From contig NZ_NRTA01000030.1 of NCBI RefSeq assembly GCF_002286735.1, positions 1 through 53,840 of the forward strand: DNA of 53,840 bases, written 5' to 3'. Every line of letters begins with the position of its first letter. The first letter of the stretch is position 1. Positions 38,993 to 53,840 of the stretch are shown piece after piece. Position numbers and translations under genes: made by a program. Under the pieces are notes generated by a model. That model made no database searches. It worked only from the letters and a program-made list of their open reading frames with translations, and was not told the DNA's origin. This DNA comes from Leptolyngbya sp. BC1307. GTDB taxonomy: Bacteria; Cyanobacteriota; Cyanobacteriia; Phormidesmidales; Phormidesmidaceae.

Positions 38993-39883
38993 CTATTTGG
39001 CTTTCGGGCGCTGAGGGTTGGCAATGCTACCCATTCTCACCTGGCTCACTACTGTGGCTATCAGGATGCAGACCGCCCCAATTGCGCCATTGAGATTCAA
39101 ACCTTCGCCCAGAAGTAAGATCGAAAAGACTGTAGCGAAAACAGGCTCCAAGGTGTAAAGCAAAGCCGCTTCATGGGCAGGCACCCACCGTTGACCTAGG
39201 GCTTGCCCCCAGAGCGGGCCAATGGTGACGACAAGCCCTAGATACAGCAGGGCCGGAACGTGATTGCCAATCTCGATTCCTCGATGAAGGACTTCTGGCA
39301 ATGCCCAGATTCCACCGAGCACAACGACAACCCAAACTTGCATAGCGGCTAGTGATAGAGGTGCATGACGAGGCGCAATTGCCTCCAGCAGGACGATATA
39401 GGCCGCAATACCAACGGCTGACGCCATTGTCAATCCATCGCCCGAGCTTAATCCGCCCCCATCCCATGACATCACACTCATGCCCAGTACTGCTAAGCCC
39501 GCAGCCAAGAGGATTCGTCTCGATAACGGTCGGCCCATCAGGGCACCTAAAAACGGCACCCCGATAACGCTGAGACCGACGATGAACGCGGATCGGCTAG
39601 CAGAAATCGTTTCCAAGCCAGTCAGCGCACACATCGTTTCTAGAAATAAGATAGACCCCAACAGGGCACCATCCCGCAGGAGTGAGCGGCTCGCGTTTCG
39701 CAGCCAGGGCAAGAGAGCGATCGCCGCAATGCTGTATCGAACGGCGATCAGCACAGCCGGGTGAACGCTGCTGAGCGTGTCTTTCAGTACGGGGAACGAG
39801 GTCCCCCAGATGACAGTCACGAGCAGGAGCAAAAGTGTCCCTTTTTGGTGGGTCGTTACAGAAATAGCCGTCATCGCAGTCAA
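38993..39883 (-). CDS. EamA/DMT-family transporter
   Basis: This 296-residue protein has ten predicted membrane helices, organised as two EamA repeats. It starts near KGTLLLLLVTVIWGTSFPVL, the EamA signature, with a second repeat at about 150-290 ending YTLEPVFATVFSILLLGEGL. DMT permeases export amino acids or metabolites; the substrate is not readable. It is divergently paired with a broken LysR-family regulator at 40057, the classic LysR-exporter layout. Confidence 0.88.
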   Translation of the reverse strand: MTAMTAISVTTHQKGTLLLLLVTVIWGTSFPVLKDTLSSVHPAVLIAVRYSIAAIALLPWLRNASRSLLRDGALLGSILFLETMCALTGLETISASRSAFIVGLSVIGVPFLGALMGRPLSRRILLAAGLAVLGMSVMSWDGGGLSSGDGLTMASAVGIAAYIVLLEAIAPRHAPLSLAAMQVWVVVVLGGIWALPEVLHRGIEIGNHVPALLYLGLVVTIGPLWGQALGQRWVPAHEAALLYTLEPVFATVFSILLLGEGLNLNGAIGAVCILIATVVSQVRMGSIANPQRPKAK

Positions 39884-40056
39884 CCGTTACGTCATGATGG
39901 CTCACTGTACGGGACGAGGCGCTGATTGACAAAGCAGTGAGCCGAACGTTTCTATCGGTCAATTCGATAGAAAGATCGCCTCCTTTGCCTACCAAGTTTG
40001 CGACAATCCAAACAGTCTGACCAGGCCCGCTCAAAAGCGTGATCGAGGGTGAACCT

Positions 40057-40562
40057 ATGGGGCTGAGTTTCCCGAACTATCCAAAGCTATCGCATCTGCA
40101 CGCACTAATTGCGATCGCCGATTCTGGCAGTTTTAGTGAAGCGGCCCTGCGGCTTCAGCTCTCTCAATCTTCTGTGAGCTATGCGGATTGCCTCCCTCGA
40201 AAAGGAGATCTGTGTGATGGGCTGGTCTATGAGCATTGCGCCCAGCATGGCATCACACTACCGCCCAAATACCATGTGCACTCTGATGCCACCATTGTCA
40301 GCATGGTGGCAATGGGATTGGGTGCAACGATCATCCCCGGCTAGCCATAGAGCCTACGCCAGAGGGCGTTCATGTCTATGCCTTACCCGTGCCCTTGGTT
40401 CGCAATATTCGCGTAGCGATTCTAAAAGAGTCGCTGCTGACACCCGCAGGATTCACATTCTTAGATTTGCTCAGAGAAATGTGTCTCCTCCATCGTCAGT
40501 TGAGCCTGGACTGTGAGGGCAGACACGCTGATGCTCAGTGCCATTGTGGACATCATCAATAG
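40057..40562 (+). pseudogene. LysR-family regulator, internally deleted and frameshifted
   Basis: From ATG 40057 the frame encodes the start of a LysR HTH (YPKLSHLHALIAIADSGSFS, then EAALRLQLSQSSVSYA), then jumps directly to what looks like the C-terminal effector domain (HVHSDATIVSMVAMGLGATI), so about 200 residues are missing. Near 40340 a one-base shift moves the rest into another frame (LAIEPTPEGVHVYALPVPLV, then LLTPAGFTFLDLLREMC), ending about 40562. It is therefore a pseudogene of the regulator that once controlled the divergent EamA exporter. Confidence 0.8.
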
Positions 40563-40597
40563 ACCAAAAGCATTCACCGGCCTAAACCACAACTCAA

Positions 40598-40628
40598 AAG
40601 CCCTGCCGTTTTTACAACAGCAGGGCTT
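40598..40628 (-). terminator. Hairpin terminating the rpoC2 transcript
   Basis: On the minus strand AAGCCCTGC pairs with GCAGGGCTT (40598-40606 with 40620-40628) around a 13-base loop; the sequence after it is TTGAGTT. It lies about 46 bp past the rpoC2 stop. It could also serve the plus-strand LysR remnant (CTTTGT follows). Confidence 0.7.
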
Positions 40629-40674
40629 CTTTGTAGACGAGCTACGGATCAACTATTGAACAAGCGATCGCTTG

Positions 40675-43600
40675 CTACAGCGTCTCGCTTTTATCATCAA
40701 TCAGACCATCGCTTCCAACCAGCGGAGAAGACCCATTATTGTCACTCTCTGCCGCTTTTTGCTCATTGCCGCCGACCATGCCGTCGCCCGCAATCAGGTC
40801 TAGACCGCCTTCGCGGTCATAAGCTCGGGCCGTGCGGTCGTCTAGCACCATGTCCTGAAGCGCTAAGTCATTATCTAGAAATGTACCGTCAAAGGACGTG
40901 TCTATTTCCGGCGAAGAAGGCTCTTCGTAGGCATTAAAGCCAGTACCCGCCGGAATCAGGCGACCGATAATCACGTTTTCCTTGAGGCCCCTTAGCCAGT
41001 CAGACTTACCCTGAATTGCCGCCTCAGTGAGCACCCGAGTGGTCTCCTGGAAGCTAGCCGCTGAGATAAAGCTGTCGGTATTGAGCGAAGCTTTAGTGAT
41101 CCCCAAGAGCACAGGCGTGTAGTCAGCTGGAGCCATGCCGGTAATCGACATCGCTTCATTCACCTGCTCTAGCTGGCGAATCTCGATCAGCTCACCTGGC
41201 AGCATGGTCGTATCGCCGCCGTCTTCCAATCGGGCCTTAGAGGTCATCTGCCGCACAATGACTTCAATGTGCTTGTCAGAAATATCGATCCCCTGGGATT
41301 GGTAAACCGACTGCACCTCGTTCACCAAGAACGTCTGGACTCTTTCTAGACTGAGCATAGAGGCTTCGTGAGTGCCTTTGTGCTCGCGGTAGTACTTGAA
41401 GAATACCTCCAGAATCTGGTGAGGATTAGAAGGGCCATCGGTCAGAGGCTCACCGATATCCACCTTCTGACCATCGCCGACGACCAGGTTCTGCCCTGGC
41501 GTTACTGGGTAGTCAGTCACGACCCCGTCGCTTTCAATCACCTTAATTTCAACCGTTTCATCGTCAGCGTACACAACCTGAGCAGTGCCTGGCCGCTCCG
41601 CTAAGATGCACGCTTCTTTCGGCTTGCGGGCCTCTAGCAGCTCCTCAATTCGCGGCAGACCCTGAATGATGTCGCCCGTTTTAGCTCGCTCAAAGACCAG
41701 CAGCACCAGGCCATCACCCCGCTGTACCAGGTCGCTATTTTCGATATGCAGAACCGCGCCGGTTGAGACCCGGTAAGGACGGGCGATGCGCATGACGATC
41801 TGGCGATCACCCACATCCACCACCTGACCCGACTCTGAGGCCCGCACACCCTCAGCGATCTCAGTATTATCCACCAGCAGGTCGCCTTCAGAGACCTTAG
41901 GCGAGTTGCCTTGAGTATCAATGATCACGCGATCCGCGTCACGCACCACCAGCACCCGGCGGACGGCCTCCAAACCTTCTCGCACACCGCGAACTTGTCC
42001 CGCCTCTTTACACTGAATCTCTGTACGCGCAATCACCGCGCCCGGCTCAATTTCATCGCCGTCGTTTACCAACAGACGAGTGCGAGTACTGCCCTGAGTC
42101 TGATCAGCTTCAATATCGCGGCGGACGACCAGCGTTTCTAAGATCACCAGCTGCAGGCGCTTAGCGGCGTCTTCGTCATCGCTATCCGCTTTTAGCTCAA
42201 TGTCGGCTGTGAGCTGCGAGCCGCCCTCCTCGATCTCAAGCACCAGCTGAGTGCGCAAGATCTCCAAGCCCTCTACTGACTTCACCCGCTCGCCGTCTTT
42301 ATAGAGCAAGCGCTGAATGGCTCTTAAGCGAATGGTCTTGTCATCGCTGTCGCTGACTGAGTCCTGACTGGGCACTTTCGCCGTATCGGGCACCTCAAAT
42401 TCCTGCACTGGCCGCAGCAGCAAAGCCGCGCCTTCTGGCGTTTCGACATACTCTACATAGCGCAGCGCAGCGGCGACTACACCTGGCATCACTTCTTCGC
42501 CAGCATTGACGATACTGCCGTTTTTGCTGTCGGCGTCGTCAGGACTATCGACCATGTGAATATCGCCAGGGCGAATCACAATCTCACGCAAGATGTCGTT
42601 TTTCTGAGTGACTTCGACAACGCCGCTGGTCTGACAGAAGATGTCTTTGACGACCTCTGTGCCCGCCTCGACAAGCTGGCCGTCTTCTACCATCAGCAGG
42701 GAGATGTCTTTATTCACCTCGTGGGCCTCTTCAGGGATCCACAGCAGAGTGCCGCCTTTCGTGATTTCGTAGCCGGTTTTGGCCTTACCGCGCTTGGAAA
42801 CTTCGACACCAGCAAACTTAATAATGCCGCCGGTTTGCGTGCGGAAGGTATCGTCTACTAGTTCAGCCACGACCTGACCGCTGGTGACCTTAGTGCCGGG
42901 TGTCGCATTGAGCGAAAAGCGCTGGCCACTGGCAGTGTTAAGGAAGTAGTGCTCACGCCCTTGGCCACTTTCAACGATCACTTCTGACTTGTCTAGCAGC
43001 ACAGAAGCAGTGATGATTTCTACTTCGCGGCCACCTTTACCGTCGGTAGAGTTACTGGTTAGCCGGACAATACCGCCGCGCTCAGTGATCAGCTTGGTTT
43101 CTGCAAGTACACCTTCTGCTTCTACAAGGTCGCCATTTTTAACAATCGGTTCCGCCCCTGGCGGCAAGTTATACACCTCACCCGAGAGCACCCACAGCAG
43201 TCCGCCCCGCTGAGCCAAGCGTGTCATGTTGCCCTGCCGGTCGGTTTTTTCTTCCTGCACCAGCCCTTCAAAGATCACCTCGCCCGAGAGATCAGAAGTC
43301 ACGTCCTTACTGGCTTTCTCAGTGACTTTACGTACCCGGCTGGTGCTAGGCATCTCGGCAATCATGTCGCCTTTTTTCAGCTCATCGCCTGCCTTGGCAA
43401 ATAAAATCGCGCCCTGCGGCAGAGAAACCGCATATTCCTTGCCATTAGACTCGATGGAAATCTGGTTGTTCGCTTCCATCACCAGCGCATCTTCGCCGTG
43501 GCGAGTGCGGAATGGTCGGCTGCGAATATTGTCTGGGATGCGAATAGTTCCAGTACGCTTAGCCCGCACCTGAGGCGCTAGCTCACCGGTAAAGGTACCG

Positions 43601-44640
43601 CCCGTGTGGAAGGTGCGCATTGTTAGCTGAGTGCCCGGTTCGCCAATGGACTGAGCAGCAATGATGCCCACCGCTTCACCCAAGTCGACCATGTGAGAGT
43701 GCGCCAAACTCCAGCCATAGCAGTGCTGGCATACAGAGCGGGCGGCTTCACAAGTCAGCGCCGAGCGCGCCTTGACTTCTTTGACTTTAGCGGCCCCAAT
43801 AGCTTTGGTCAGATCGTCGGTAATCGCCTGATTGCGAGCGACGATTACTTCGCCTGTCTTGGGATGCAGCACATCTTCTGCCGGTACTCGGCCCAGCAAA
43901 CGGTCCTTCAGCGGAATTAGCGTCCGCTCACCGTCAGTCATCGGTCGCACTGGAATATACCGCTCCGTGCCACAGTCGATCTCGCGGACAATCACATCCT
44001 GCGAGACATCAACCAGGCGACGAGTGAGGTAGCCAGAGTCAGCGGTTCGCAGGGCCGTATCTACCAGTCCCTTACGCGCGCCATAGGAGGAAATAATGTA
44101 CTCAGTGACCGTTAGCCCTTCTCGGAAGTTAGTTTTAATCGGAAGGTCAATGATCTCCCCTTGCGGGTTTGCCATCAGACCCCGCATGCCTACTAGCTGG
44201 CGCACCTGAGAGATATTCCCCCGCGCCCCTGAGTTAGACATCATGTAGACCGAGTTCAGAGGGTTGTGGTCACGAAAGTTTTCCACCACTTTATCTTTGA
44301 GGTGTTCGCTGGTTTCGTTCCAGGTGTCGATCACCTTTTGAAACCGCTCAACTTCGGTGATTTCCCCTCGGGTGTAGCGCTCTTCAGTATCGCGAATTTC
44401 TTCTTCGGCTGTCTCTAGCATCGCCTTTTTACTGGGCGGTACCTGCAGGTCATCCACACTGATAGAAACGCCCGCTCGGGTCGCGTACTTGAAGCCTAAG
44501 CTTTTGATTTCATCGGCCATCTGAGCGGTGCGGGCCGTACCGTAATGCTCAAAAGACCATGAGACCAAATTTTTGAGCTGCTTTTTGTCAATAACCCGGT
44601 TTCTAAAGACAACTGGTTTAGCTGCGCCTTTCTCTGTCAT
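40675..44640 (-). CDS. rpoC2: RNA polymerase beta' subunit, C-terminal part (RpoC2)
   Basis: The cyanobacterial beta' chain is split; RpoC2 carries the C-terminal half, with the trigger loop, the large SI3 insertion, and the bridge helix end. The 1321-residue length fits cyanobacteria. Landmarks: [20 protein letters not shown] (about 155-175), [18 protein letters not shown] (zinc-binding cysteines), [20 protein letters not shown] (trigger-loop region), the SI3 run of barrel-sandwich repeats (about 400-1000), and [20 protein letters not shown] near the end. Start ATG 44640. It is the last gene of the rpsT-tatD-rpoB-rpoC1-rpoC2 run, followed by a hairpin. Confidence 0.98.
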   Translation of the reverse strand: MTEKGAAKPVVFRNRVIDKKQLKNLVSWSFEHYGTARTAQMADEIKSLGFKYATRAGVSISVDDLQVPPSKKAMLETAEEEIRDTEERYTRGEITEVERFQKVIDTWNETSEHLKDKVVENFRDHNPLNSVYMMSNSGARGNISQVRQLVGMRGLMANPQGEIIDLPIKTNFREGLTVTEYIISSYGARKGLVDTALRTADSGYLTRRLVDVSQDVIVREIDCGTERYIPVRPMTDGERTLIPLKDRLLGRVPAEDVLHPKTGEVIVARNQAITDDLTKAIGAAKVKEVKARSALTCEAARSVCQHCYGWSLAHSHMVDLGEAVGIIAAQSIGEPGTQLTMRTFHTGGTFTGELAPQVRAKRTGTIRIPDNIRSRPFRTRHGEDALVMEANNQISIESNGKEYAVSLPQGAILFAKAGDELKKGDMIAEMPSTSRVRKVTEKASKDVTSDLSGEVIFEGLVQEEKTDRQGNMTRLAQRGGLLWVLSGEVYNLPPGAEPIVKNGDLVEAEGVLAETKLITERGGIVRLTSNSTDGKGGREVEIITASVLLDKSEVIVESGQGREHYFLNTASGQRFSLNATPGTKVTSGQVVAELVDDTFRTQTGGIIKFAGVEVSKRGKAKTGYEITKGGTLLWIPEEAHEVNKDISLLMVEDGQLVEAGTEVVKDIFCQTSGVVEVTQKNDILREIVIRPGDIHMVDSPDDADSKNGSIVNAGEEVMPGVVAAALRYVEYVETPEGAALLLRPVQEFEVPDTAKVPSQDSVSDSDDKTIRLRAIQRLLYKDGERVKSVEGLEILRTQLVLEIEEGGSQLTADIELKADSDDEDAAKRLQLVILETLVVRRDIEADQTQGSTRTRLLVNDGDEIEPGAVIARTEIQCKEAGQVRGVREGLEAVRRVLVVRDADRVIIDTQGNSPKVSEGDLLVDNTEIAEGVRASESGQVVDVGDRQIVMRIARPYRVSTGAVLHIENSDLVQRGDGLVLLVFERAKTGDIIQGLPRIEELLEARKPKEACILAERPGTAQVVYADDETVEIKVIESDGVVTDYPVTPGQNLVVGDGQKVDIGEPLTDGPSNPHQILEVFFKYYREHKGTHEASMLSLERVQTFLVNEVQSVYQSQGIDISDKHIEVIVRQMTSKARLEDGGDTTMLPGELIEIRQLEQVNEAMSITGMAPADYTPVLLGITKASLNTDSFISAASFQETTRVLTEAAIQGKSDWLRGLKENVIIGRLIPAGTGFNAYEEPSSPEIDTSFDGTFLDNDLALQDMVLDDRTARAYDREGGLDLIAGDGMVGGNEQKAAESDNNGSSPLVGSDGLIDDKSETL

Positions 44641-44755
44641 GCTCTGTTTTGCCCCTTATAACGCTTTGCTGCTGTGCTGATGCGTGGAATTTCTGAATTC
44701 GATGTCCTGGGAGTAGGGAGCGCTGTGGGAGAAGGTCACAGCGCCACTGCTTGGC

Positions 44756-46630
44756 CTATTCAGCCAATGCACCCAACACCACGTGGTTGTAGATAATGCG
44801 ACCGGGAGTGGTTTCTACGTACTGAGAAATCACGTTGCCTGATTCGTCTTCTCGCACCCGGCGAAACTTGTAGACTTTAGTAGTCGCGCCGCTGTCATCG
44901 GTGGTGACTTCTATCGGTTCGCTGTCGTCTTCGTCGGTCTCTACCTGGCCTTGAAAGCGCAGCCAAACCTTGGCATGAATGGCGACGTTGCCTTGTTCGT
45001 AAGCGGCGATCGCATCCTCCATGTTGGCAAAGTAGCGACCTGCCCCCTCCTGCTTGTGCGGATTATCTGCCGTCAGGTAATAGCAGCCCAGCACCATGTC
45101 CTGACTTGGGGTGATAATCGGTCGCCCAGTTGCTGGCGAAAGCACATTGTTAGATGCCAGCATCAGCAGCCGCGCCTCCGCCTGCGCCTCCAGAGAAAGC
45201 GGTACATGCACCGCCATCTGGTCACCGTCAAAGTCGGCGTTAAACGCCGGACAGACCAGCGGGTGCAGCTGAATGGCCCGGCCCTCTACCATAATTGGTT
45301 CAAACGCCTGAATGCCCAGTCGGTGCAGGGTCGGGGCCCGGTTGAGCATCACCGGATGGTTTTCGATTACCTCTTCAAGCACTTCCCAAACGCTGGGATC
45401 ATTGCGCTGAATCAGTTTTTTAGCTGCCTTGATATTGTTGACTAGCCCCTGCCGAATCAACCGATGAATCACAAACGGCTGAAACAGCTCGATCGCCATC
45501 TCTCTAGGCAGGCCGCACTGATGAATCTTCAGATTAGGGCCAACCACAATGACTGAACGGCCAGAGTAGTCCACCCGCTTACCCAGTAGGTTCTGGCGGA
45601 AGCGGCCCTGCTTACCCTCAATAATGTCAGAAAGAGACTTCAGCGGTCGGTTATTCGCACCTACAACCGTGCGTCCCCGGCGACCATTGTCAATCAGCGC
45701 GTCTACGGCCTCTTGCAGCATCCGCTTTTCGTTACGGACAATAATCTCAGGAGCCAAAATCTCCTGCAACCTAGCCAGACGATTATTCCGGTTGATCACC
45801 CGGCGATACAGATCGTTCAGGTCAGAGGTGGCAAATCGCCCGCCGTCTAGCTGCACCATGGGCCGCAGATCTGGCGGAATCACTGGAATCACATCCAGCA
45901 CCATCCAGTCGGGCTTAGATCCGGTGGCAACAAAGTTGTCAATCACGCGCAGCCGCTTGATCAGCTTGGCCCGCTTTTGCCCCTTAGAAGTCGAAATGGT
46001 ATCTCGCAGTTGCTCAGCCGTCTCTTCTAGCTGCAGATCTTCTAGCAGTCGCTTCAGCGCTTCAGCGCCGATGCCAACTTCGATACCCGCCAGCTGCGAG
46101 TCTTCGTCATACAGCTGATCTTCAATCTCCATCCACTGATCTTCACTCAGCAGCTGTTTGTAAGAGAGGTTATCGGCATTGCCCGCATCCAACACCACAT
46201 AGGCGTTGAAGTAGACAATCTGCTCTACATCTCGCAGCGGCATATCCAGCAAGATGGCGATATAGCTAGGGATGCCTTTGAGATACCAAACGTGGGCGAC
46301 CGGTGCGGCTAGCTTGATATAGCCCATGCGATGACGGCGCACCCGAGACTCGGTCACCTCTACGCCGCAGCGCTCGCAAACAATGCCCCGGTGGCGCACT
46401 CGCTTGTATTTACCACAGTGACACTCCCAGTCTTTGGCTGGGCCAAAAATTCGCTCACAAAACAGCCCATCCATCTCTGGCTTGAGCGTTCTGTAGTTAA
46501 TGGTTTCTGGCTTGGTCACTTCACCGACCACGGTGCCATTGGGCAGGGTCCGCTCCCCCCACTGACGGATTCGCTCCGGCGAGGCCAGGCCGATCTTGAC
46601 GTAGTCAAACCGCTGTTCTACTTTCGGCAT
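44756..46630 (-). CDS. rpoC1: RNA polymerase beta' subunit, N-terminal part (RpoC1)
   Basis: This 624-residue protein carries the N-terminal half of beta'. It starts [20 protein letters not shown], has the zinc-finger cysteines [20 protein letters not shown], the clamp and lid regions, and the catalytic NADFDGDQ (464-471; three Asp residues hold the catalytic Mg2+). It ends [13 protein letters not shown], where RpoC2 takes over. It is 146 bp downstream of rpoB and 115 bp before rpoC2. The split is a defining trait of cyanobacteria (and plastids). Confidence 0.98.
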   Translation of the reverse strand: MPKVEQRFDYVKIGLASPERIRQWGERTLPNGTVVGEVTKPETINYRTLKPEMDGLFCERIFGPAKDWECHCGKYKRVRHRGIVCERCGVEVTESRVRRHRMGYIKLAAPVAHVWYLKGIPSYIAILLDMPLRDVEQIVYFNAYVVLDAGNADNLSYKQLLSEDQWMEIEDQLYDEDSQLAGIEVGIGAEALKRLLEDLQLEETAEQLRDTISTSKGQKRAKLIKRLRVIDNFVATGSKPDWMVLDVIPVIPPDLRPMVQLDGGRFATSDLNDLYRRVINRNNRLARLQEILAPEIIVRNEKRMLQEAVDALIDNGRRGRTVVGANNRPLKSLSDIIEGKQGRFRQNLLGKRVDYSGRSVIVVGPNLKIHQCGLPREMAIELFQPFVIHRLIRQGLVNNIKAAKKLIQRNDPSVWEVLEEVIENHPVMLNRAPTLHRLGIQAFEPIMVEGRAIQLHPLVCPAFNADFDGDQMAVHVPLSLEAQAEARLLMLASNNVLSPATGRPIITPSQDMVLGCYYLTADNPHKQEGAGRYFANMEDAIAAYEQGNVAIHAKVWLRFQGQVETDEDDSEPIEVTTDDSGATTKVYKFRRVREDESGNVISQYVETTPGRIIYNHVVLGALAE

Positions 46631-46776
46631 CCTTTCATTCCCTTACAACTTGACTGAATCTCAATATCTTTGTGGCGGGGCAGGGCTGAGGTAGGATGGG
46701 CGATCGCGCTCCAATCACCCCAATCACCCACTCTCTTTGACGCCTTCCCCGACTTCAGCTAGTCCTCGGTCACAAC

Positions 46777-50133
<3,357 letters not shown>

Positions 50134-50769
50134 GCGTTTCCTCAAAGTTGCGCCGAGCAGGGCAAACGTTTAGACAGCAGGGGGGTGCTAGAGAGGCATA
50201 AGCCTATAGCTAGGAGCGCGCAGGGCTCCATGGACGAAAAGAAATTTTAGAGCAATAAATAGAGCGTCCGAATTTTCAGCGGCGTATCGCTAGGCAGTAC
50301 TTATTCGCGGCGATGCTCGCCTCGATAGGCTACGTCGTCTTAGCGTCGACCATAGCTTTTGGGCAACACAGGCAGACAGCGGCCTGGCAGCTCGCCTCAG
50401 AGCTGAAAGCGAAAAGTTTAAAGATGTAAAAAGTTCTAAATTCACTCGCGATTGAGAGGGAAAATTAGGAAAATTCAAGAGCAGACGCAGTAGAGGATAG
50501 ACGAGTAGAAGGGAATTAATCTGCCCGGAAGAGCGGCTGTTCGCAAGACTACAACCCCCTGTTATAGAGGTGGTATGGTCTGCTCAGGCAGGGCAGCCAA
50601 GTCGAAATCTGGATTGGGCAATAGTAAAGATATTTTTGTGGTGTATATATCATAGGCTAAATTTGGATCTTAAAAATATCAGATTGTCAAGATGCTTGAG
50701 TGCCTGCATCTATATTTATGACTCTGAACGATGACAAGAGCTTACCGGCATGACCTTCGAGTGATGGCT
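50134..50769. other. 636-bp noncoding stretch between tatD and rpoB
   Basis: No gene was found. On the minus strand it would be the 5' leader of rpoB and its promoter. It contains several A+T-rich patches (for example around 50640-50690) but no clear sigma-70 pair that I can defend. A long leader may regulate polymerase synthesis. Confidence 0.45.
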
Positions 50770-51588
50770 CTATATCTCCGCACCGTTAGCCTCCGATGAA
50801 ACTAGCTCGCCTGGCAACCGAAACAGCCTCTGGGCATTACAAGTCGTTTGCCAGGCGAGCGTCTCTAAAGAGACTTCTCTCAGCTCTGCTACGTACTCTG
50901 CAACATAGCGAACAAAGGCTGGCTGATTGCGCTTCTCCTTGCGCTTTGGGACTGGCGACAGAAAGGGGCAGTCGGTCTCCACCAGGATGCGATCGCTTGG
51001 TACCATCCGCGCTGAGGCTTTGACTTGAGTCGCGTTTTTGAAGGTGACAATGCCGCTAAAGCTGATGAAAAACCCCAGGTCTAAAAACTGCTGGGTTTCT
51101 GCTGGGCTACCTGTCCAGCAGTGCATCACGCCGGAGATGTGACCTCGATTTTGGCTAAACGACCTGAGCAATTCGGCTGTCTCGGCTGCGGCCTCTCGGC
51201 AGTGAATAATCACCGGCAGATCTAAGGCGTGTGCAACCTCTAGCTGAGCTACAAAAGCCTTCATTTGCAGCGCTTTGTCATCTGCCTTAAAAAAATCCAG
51301 GCCCATTTCACCAATAGCCACCACTTTGCGTTCTGAGGCAGCTATATGAGCAATTTGCGCCGCTGTAGTCTCTGTCCACTTATCCATATCCAGTGGGTGT
51401 AGCCCCACTGCCATAGAGACTTCCGGATAGCGCTGAGCGATCGCCTGAATTTTTGGAAACTCTGCAGGTTCAACGCAAGAATGCACCAGGTGAGCCACGC
51501 CCGCTTCTCGCCAAGCCCGAGCAACCTCATCCCTATCGATATCAAAAGAATCGAAATTGATGTGGACGTGAGTATCAATTAGGCGCAT
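50770..51588 (-). CDS. tatD: TatD-family metal-dependent hydrolase
   Basis: This 272-residue protein is a TIM-barrel hydrolase with the TatD metal sites: [14 protein letters not shown] (H-x-H), [10 protein letters not shown] (E/G-E-x-G-L-D), [22 protein letters not shown] and [13 protein letters not shown]. The enzyme is a 3'-5' exonuclease/DNase. It lies between rpsT and rpoB, as usual in cyanobacteria, 88 bp after rpsT on the same strand. Confidence 0.95.
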   Translation of the reverse strand: MRLIDTHVHINFDSFDIDRDEVARAWREAGVAHLVHSCVEPAEFPKIQAIAQRYPEVSMAVGLHPLDMDKWTETTAAQIAHIAASERKVVAIGEMGLDFFKADDKALQMKAFVAQLEVAHALDLPVIIHCREAAAETAELLRSFSQNRGHISGVMHCWTGSPAETQQFLDLGFFISFSGIVTFKNATQVKASARMVPSDRILVETDCPFLSPVPKRKEKRNQPAFVRYVAEYVAELREVSLETLAWQTTCNAQRLFRLPGELVSSEANGAEI

Positions 51589-51676
51589 CGACCTGCAAGC
51601 AATAGATAAAGATTAAGTAGTTCAGCAAGCCAGCTATGCCGAATTAATTCGGCAAGTAGCCCTTCCAGCGCATTGG

Positions 51677-52388
<712 letters not shown>

Positions 52389-53702
52389 ATGCTGCGAATT
52401 ACCAATCAGCTGAGTGATGCTAGAGTAGAGCTACGGCGTATTTGCGATCGCACCCATGACATTCAGGTCGCCGAAAAAGAAGCCACCGTCCGCCAAATTG
52501 TTGAGGCGGTCAGGGAGAAAGGCGACGAAGCGCTACTGTACTACACCGAAAAATTTGACCATCAGCGGTTCACCCCCGAAACTCTGAAGATAGACGGCGC
52601 TCAGCTCGATGCAGCCTACCAGCAAATTTCTCAAGATCTGCTGAAAGCGATCCAAAAAGCCTGCAAAAATATCGAGCGATTCCATCGTCAGCGCCTGCCT
52701 AAAAGCTGGGTCACCTTCGAAGAGAACGGCGTCATTTTGGGAAAACGCTATACGCCCGTCGCCAGAGCCGGTATCTATGTACCGGGTGGACGGGCTAGCT
52801 ACCCGAGTACGGTGATGATGAATGCTATCCCGGCTCGCGTGGCGGGAGTGTCTCGCATCGTCATGGTGACCCCCAATAGTAGCGAAAATGGTACCGGCAG
52901 CAGCCTCAGCCCGGCAGTTTTGGTGGCGGCTCAAGAAGCCGGTATTGAAGAAATTTATCAGGTCGGAGGGGCTCAGGCGATCGCTGCTCTTGCCTACGGC
53001 ACCGCCACCATTCCCAATGTCGATGTGATCACTGGACCAGGGAATGTCTACGTCACTTTGGCCAAAAAGCAGGTGTATGGCACCGTCGGCATCGATTCTT
53101 TAGCGGGCCCTTCAGAAGTACTCATTATTGCCGATCATACGGCCAACCCGGTGCATGTAGCAGCTGACTTGCTGGCTCAAGCTGAACACGACCCGATGGC
53201 CGCTGCAATTTTGATCACCACTGACGCAGCACTTGCTCAAGCGGTTGCCCAAGAAGTCAGCCGTCAGCTCGACCAGCATCCGCGTCAGACTTCGACTGAA
53301 AAAGCGATCGCCCACTACGGGCTGGCCATTGTCGTTGATGACCTAGCGACCGCTGCTCAGCTTTCAGATATCTTTGCACCTGAGCACTTAGAGCTAGAAG
53401 TCGCCGATCCCTGGGAGCTGCTGCCCAGCATTCATCAGGCCGGTGCTATCTTCTTAGGACACGACACCCCAGAAGCCGTCGGCGACTACATCGCTGGGCC
53501 TAACCACACGCTGCCGACTTCTGGTGCTGCTCGCTACGCCTCACCGCTCAGCACAGAGACCTTTATGAAGCACACCAGCCTGGTACAGTACACCCGGCCA
53601 GCTTTGAAAGCGATCGCCACTGATATCGATGTCCTCACCCAAGCAGAAGGGCTTCCCTCACATGGCGACTCGGTCAGATTCCGGGTAGAAGATCAAAGCT
53701 GA
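52389..53702 (+). CDS. hisD: Histidinol dehydrogenase
   Basis: HisD performs the last two oxidations of histidine synthesis (histidinol to histidine), NAD- and Zn-dependent. The 437-residue protein shows VARAGIYVPGGRASYPSTVM (NAD-binding N-terminal), VITGPGNVYVTLAKKQVYG, IDSLAGPSEVLIIAD, LLAQAEHDPMAAAIL (Zn/catalytic residues), FAPEHLELEV, AIFLGHDTPEAVGDYIAGPN and HTLPTSGAARYASPL. All catalytic segments are present. It is a lone gene here (no other his genes visible) and reads away from rpsT. The last 138 bp of the window hold no gene. Confidence 0.97.
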   Translation: MLRITNQLSDARVELRRICDRTHDIQVAEKEATVRQIVEAVREKGDEALLYYTEKFDHQRFTPETLKIDGAQLDAAYQQISQDLLKAIQKACKNIERFHRQRLPKSWVTFEENGVILGKRYTPVARAGIYVPGGRASYPSTVMMNAIPARVAGVSRIVMVTPNSSENGTGSSLSPAVLVAAQEAGIEEIYQVGGAQAIAALAYGTATIPNVDVITGPGNVYVTLAKKQVYGTVGIDSLAGPSEVLIIADHTANPVHVAADLLAQAEHDPMAAAILITTDAALAQAVAQEVSRQLDQHPRQTSTEKAIAHYGLAIVVDDLATAAQLSDIFAPEHLELEVADPWELLPSIHQAGAIFLGHDTPEAVGDYIAGPNHTLPTSGAARYASPLSTETFMKHTSLVQYTRPALKAIATDIDVLTQAEGLPSHGDSVRFRVEDQS

Positions 53703-53840
53703 AGCTTATTGTACCGGCTGTGCCTGAGCAAGCTAGATAAATTAGACCTCTTGCAGAAATGATTATGTGATAGACTAACGCGCCTCGCTGAGACTACCAA
53801 GCGGCTATCGTGCGTTCATGATTGTAGAGGGCCGCAATCA

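Noticed and set aside
44951-45445. 164-codon plus-strand frame
   Set aside because: Antisense to rpoC1, which is certain; shadow frame.
45624-46118. 164-codon Ser/Arg-rich plus-strand frame
   Set aside because: Antisense to rpoC1; shadow frame.
50290-50478. 62-codon minus-strand frame in the rpoB leader
   Set aside because: Ser/Arg-rich, no ribosome-binding site, no recognisable motif.

Overview
The window is chromosomal DNA from a cyanobacterium. Direct signs are: the beta' subunit of RNA polymerase split into rpoC1 and rpoC2; a 39-codon psb30 (ycf12) photosystem II gene; a CurT/CAAD thylakoid-curvature protein; an EbsA-type pilus protein; a Sll1377-like glucolipid synthase; many lineage-restricted families (DUF3082, DUF1818); and very frequent HIP1 octamers (GCGATCGC). 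The exact genus cannot be read from the sequence; a Leptolyngbya/Phormidesmis-like lineage is only a guess.

Layout. (1) 1-3.6 kb is an accessory patch. It holds the 3' end of an IS66-type transposase, an AT-rich full-length AIPR (abortive-infection/phage-resistance type) gene, the stump of another gene cut off at the AIPR stop codon, an orphan ribbon-helix-helix protein, and a BrnT/RHH toxin-antitoxin pair with a readable promoter-operator. A decayed repeat encoding P-Y-E-N-T-P-A-I flanks the RHH/BrnT part. (2) 4-12.3 kb is housekeeping: hemL (tetrapyrrole synthesis), a HEAT-repeat protein, a Uma2 nuclease-fold protein, a sodium/solute symporter, a small membrane protein coupled to a GNAT acetyltransferase, YajQ, a MAPEG protein, a DprA-like Rossmann protein and a BioD-like/DRTGG protein. 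(3) 12.7-18.7 kb has ebsA divergent from the glucolipid synthase, a TspO-like protein, a PrlF antitoxin whose YhaV toxin has lost its N-terminal half, a half-size GDT1 transporter pair, a YkgJ protein and psb30. (4) 18.8-28.9 kb has ispD, a GT9 glycosyltransferase, a CPBP protease, cobO, an orphan ABC ATPase, and a tight minus-strand cluster rsmA-ispE-rpoZ-secreted protein-DUF1818. (5) 29-40.6 kb has an amidase-glucosaminidase protein, a SpoIID-like protein, a Gly/Phe-rich membrane protein, CurT, hflX (apparently starting at AUA), a PD-(D/E)xK protein, a thioredoxin-like lipoprotein, an HtrA protease, and an EamA permease divergent from a broken LysR gene. (6) 40.6-52 kb is the minus-strand transcription/translation block rpsT-tatD-rpoB-rpoC1-rpoC2, ending in a hairpin. 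(7) hisD reads out rightward.

How genes work together: ispD and ispE are two steps of the MEP isoprenoid pathway; rpoZ, rpoB, rpoC1 and rpoC2 supply four RNA polymerase subunits; the amidase and SpoIID proteins are cell-wall functions. I found no CRISPR array, rRNA or convincing tRNA. The strongest points for follow-up are the AIPR patch at the left end, the AUA start of hflX, the brnTA promoter-operator with a near-leaderless toxin start, and the disarmed PrlF/YhaV module. I saw no clear multi-gene novel system.
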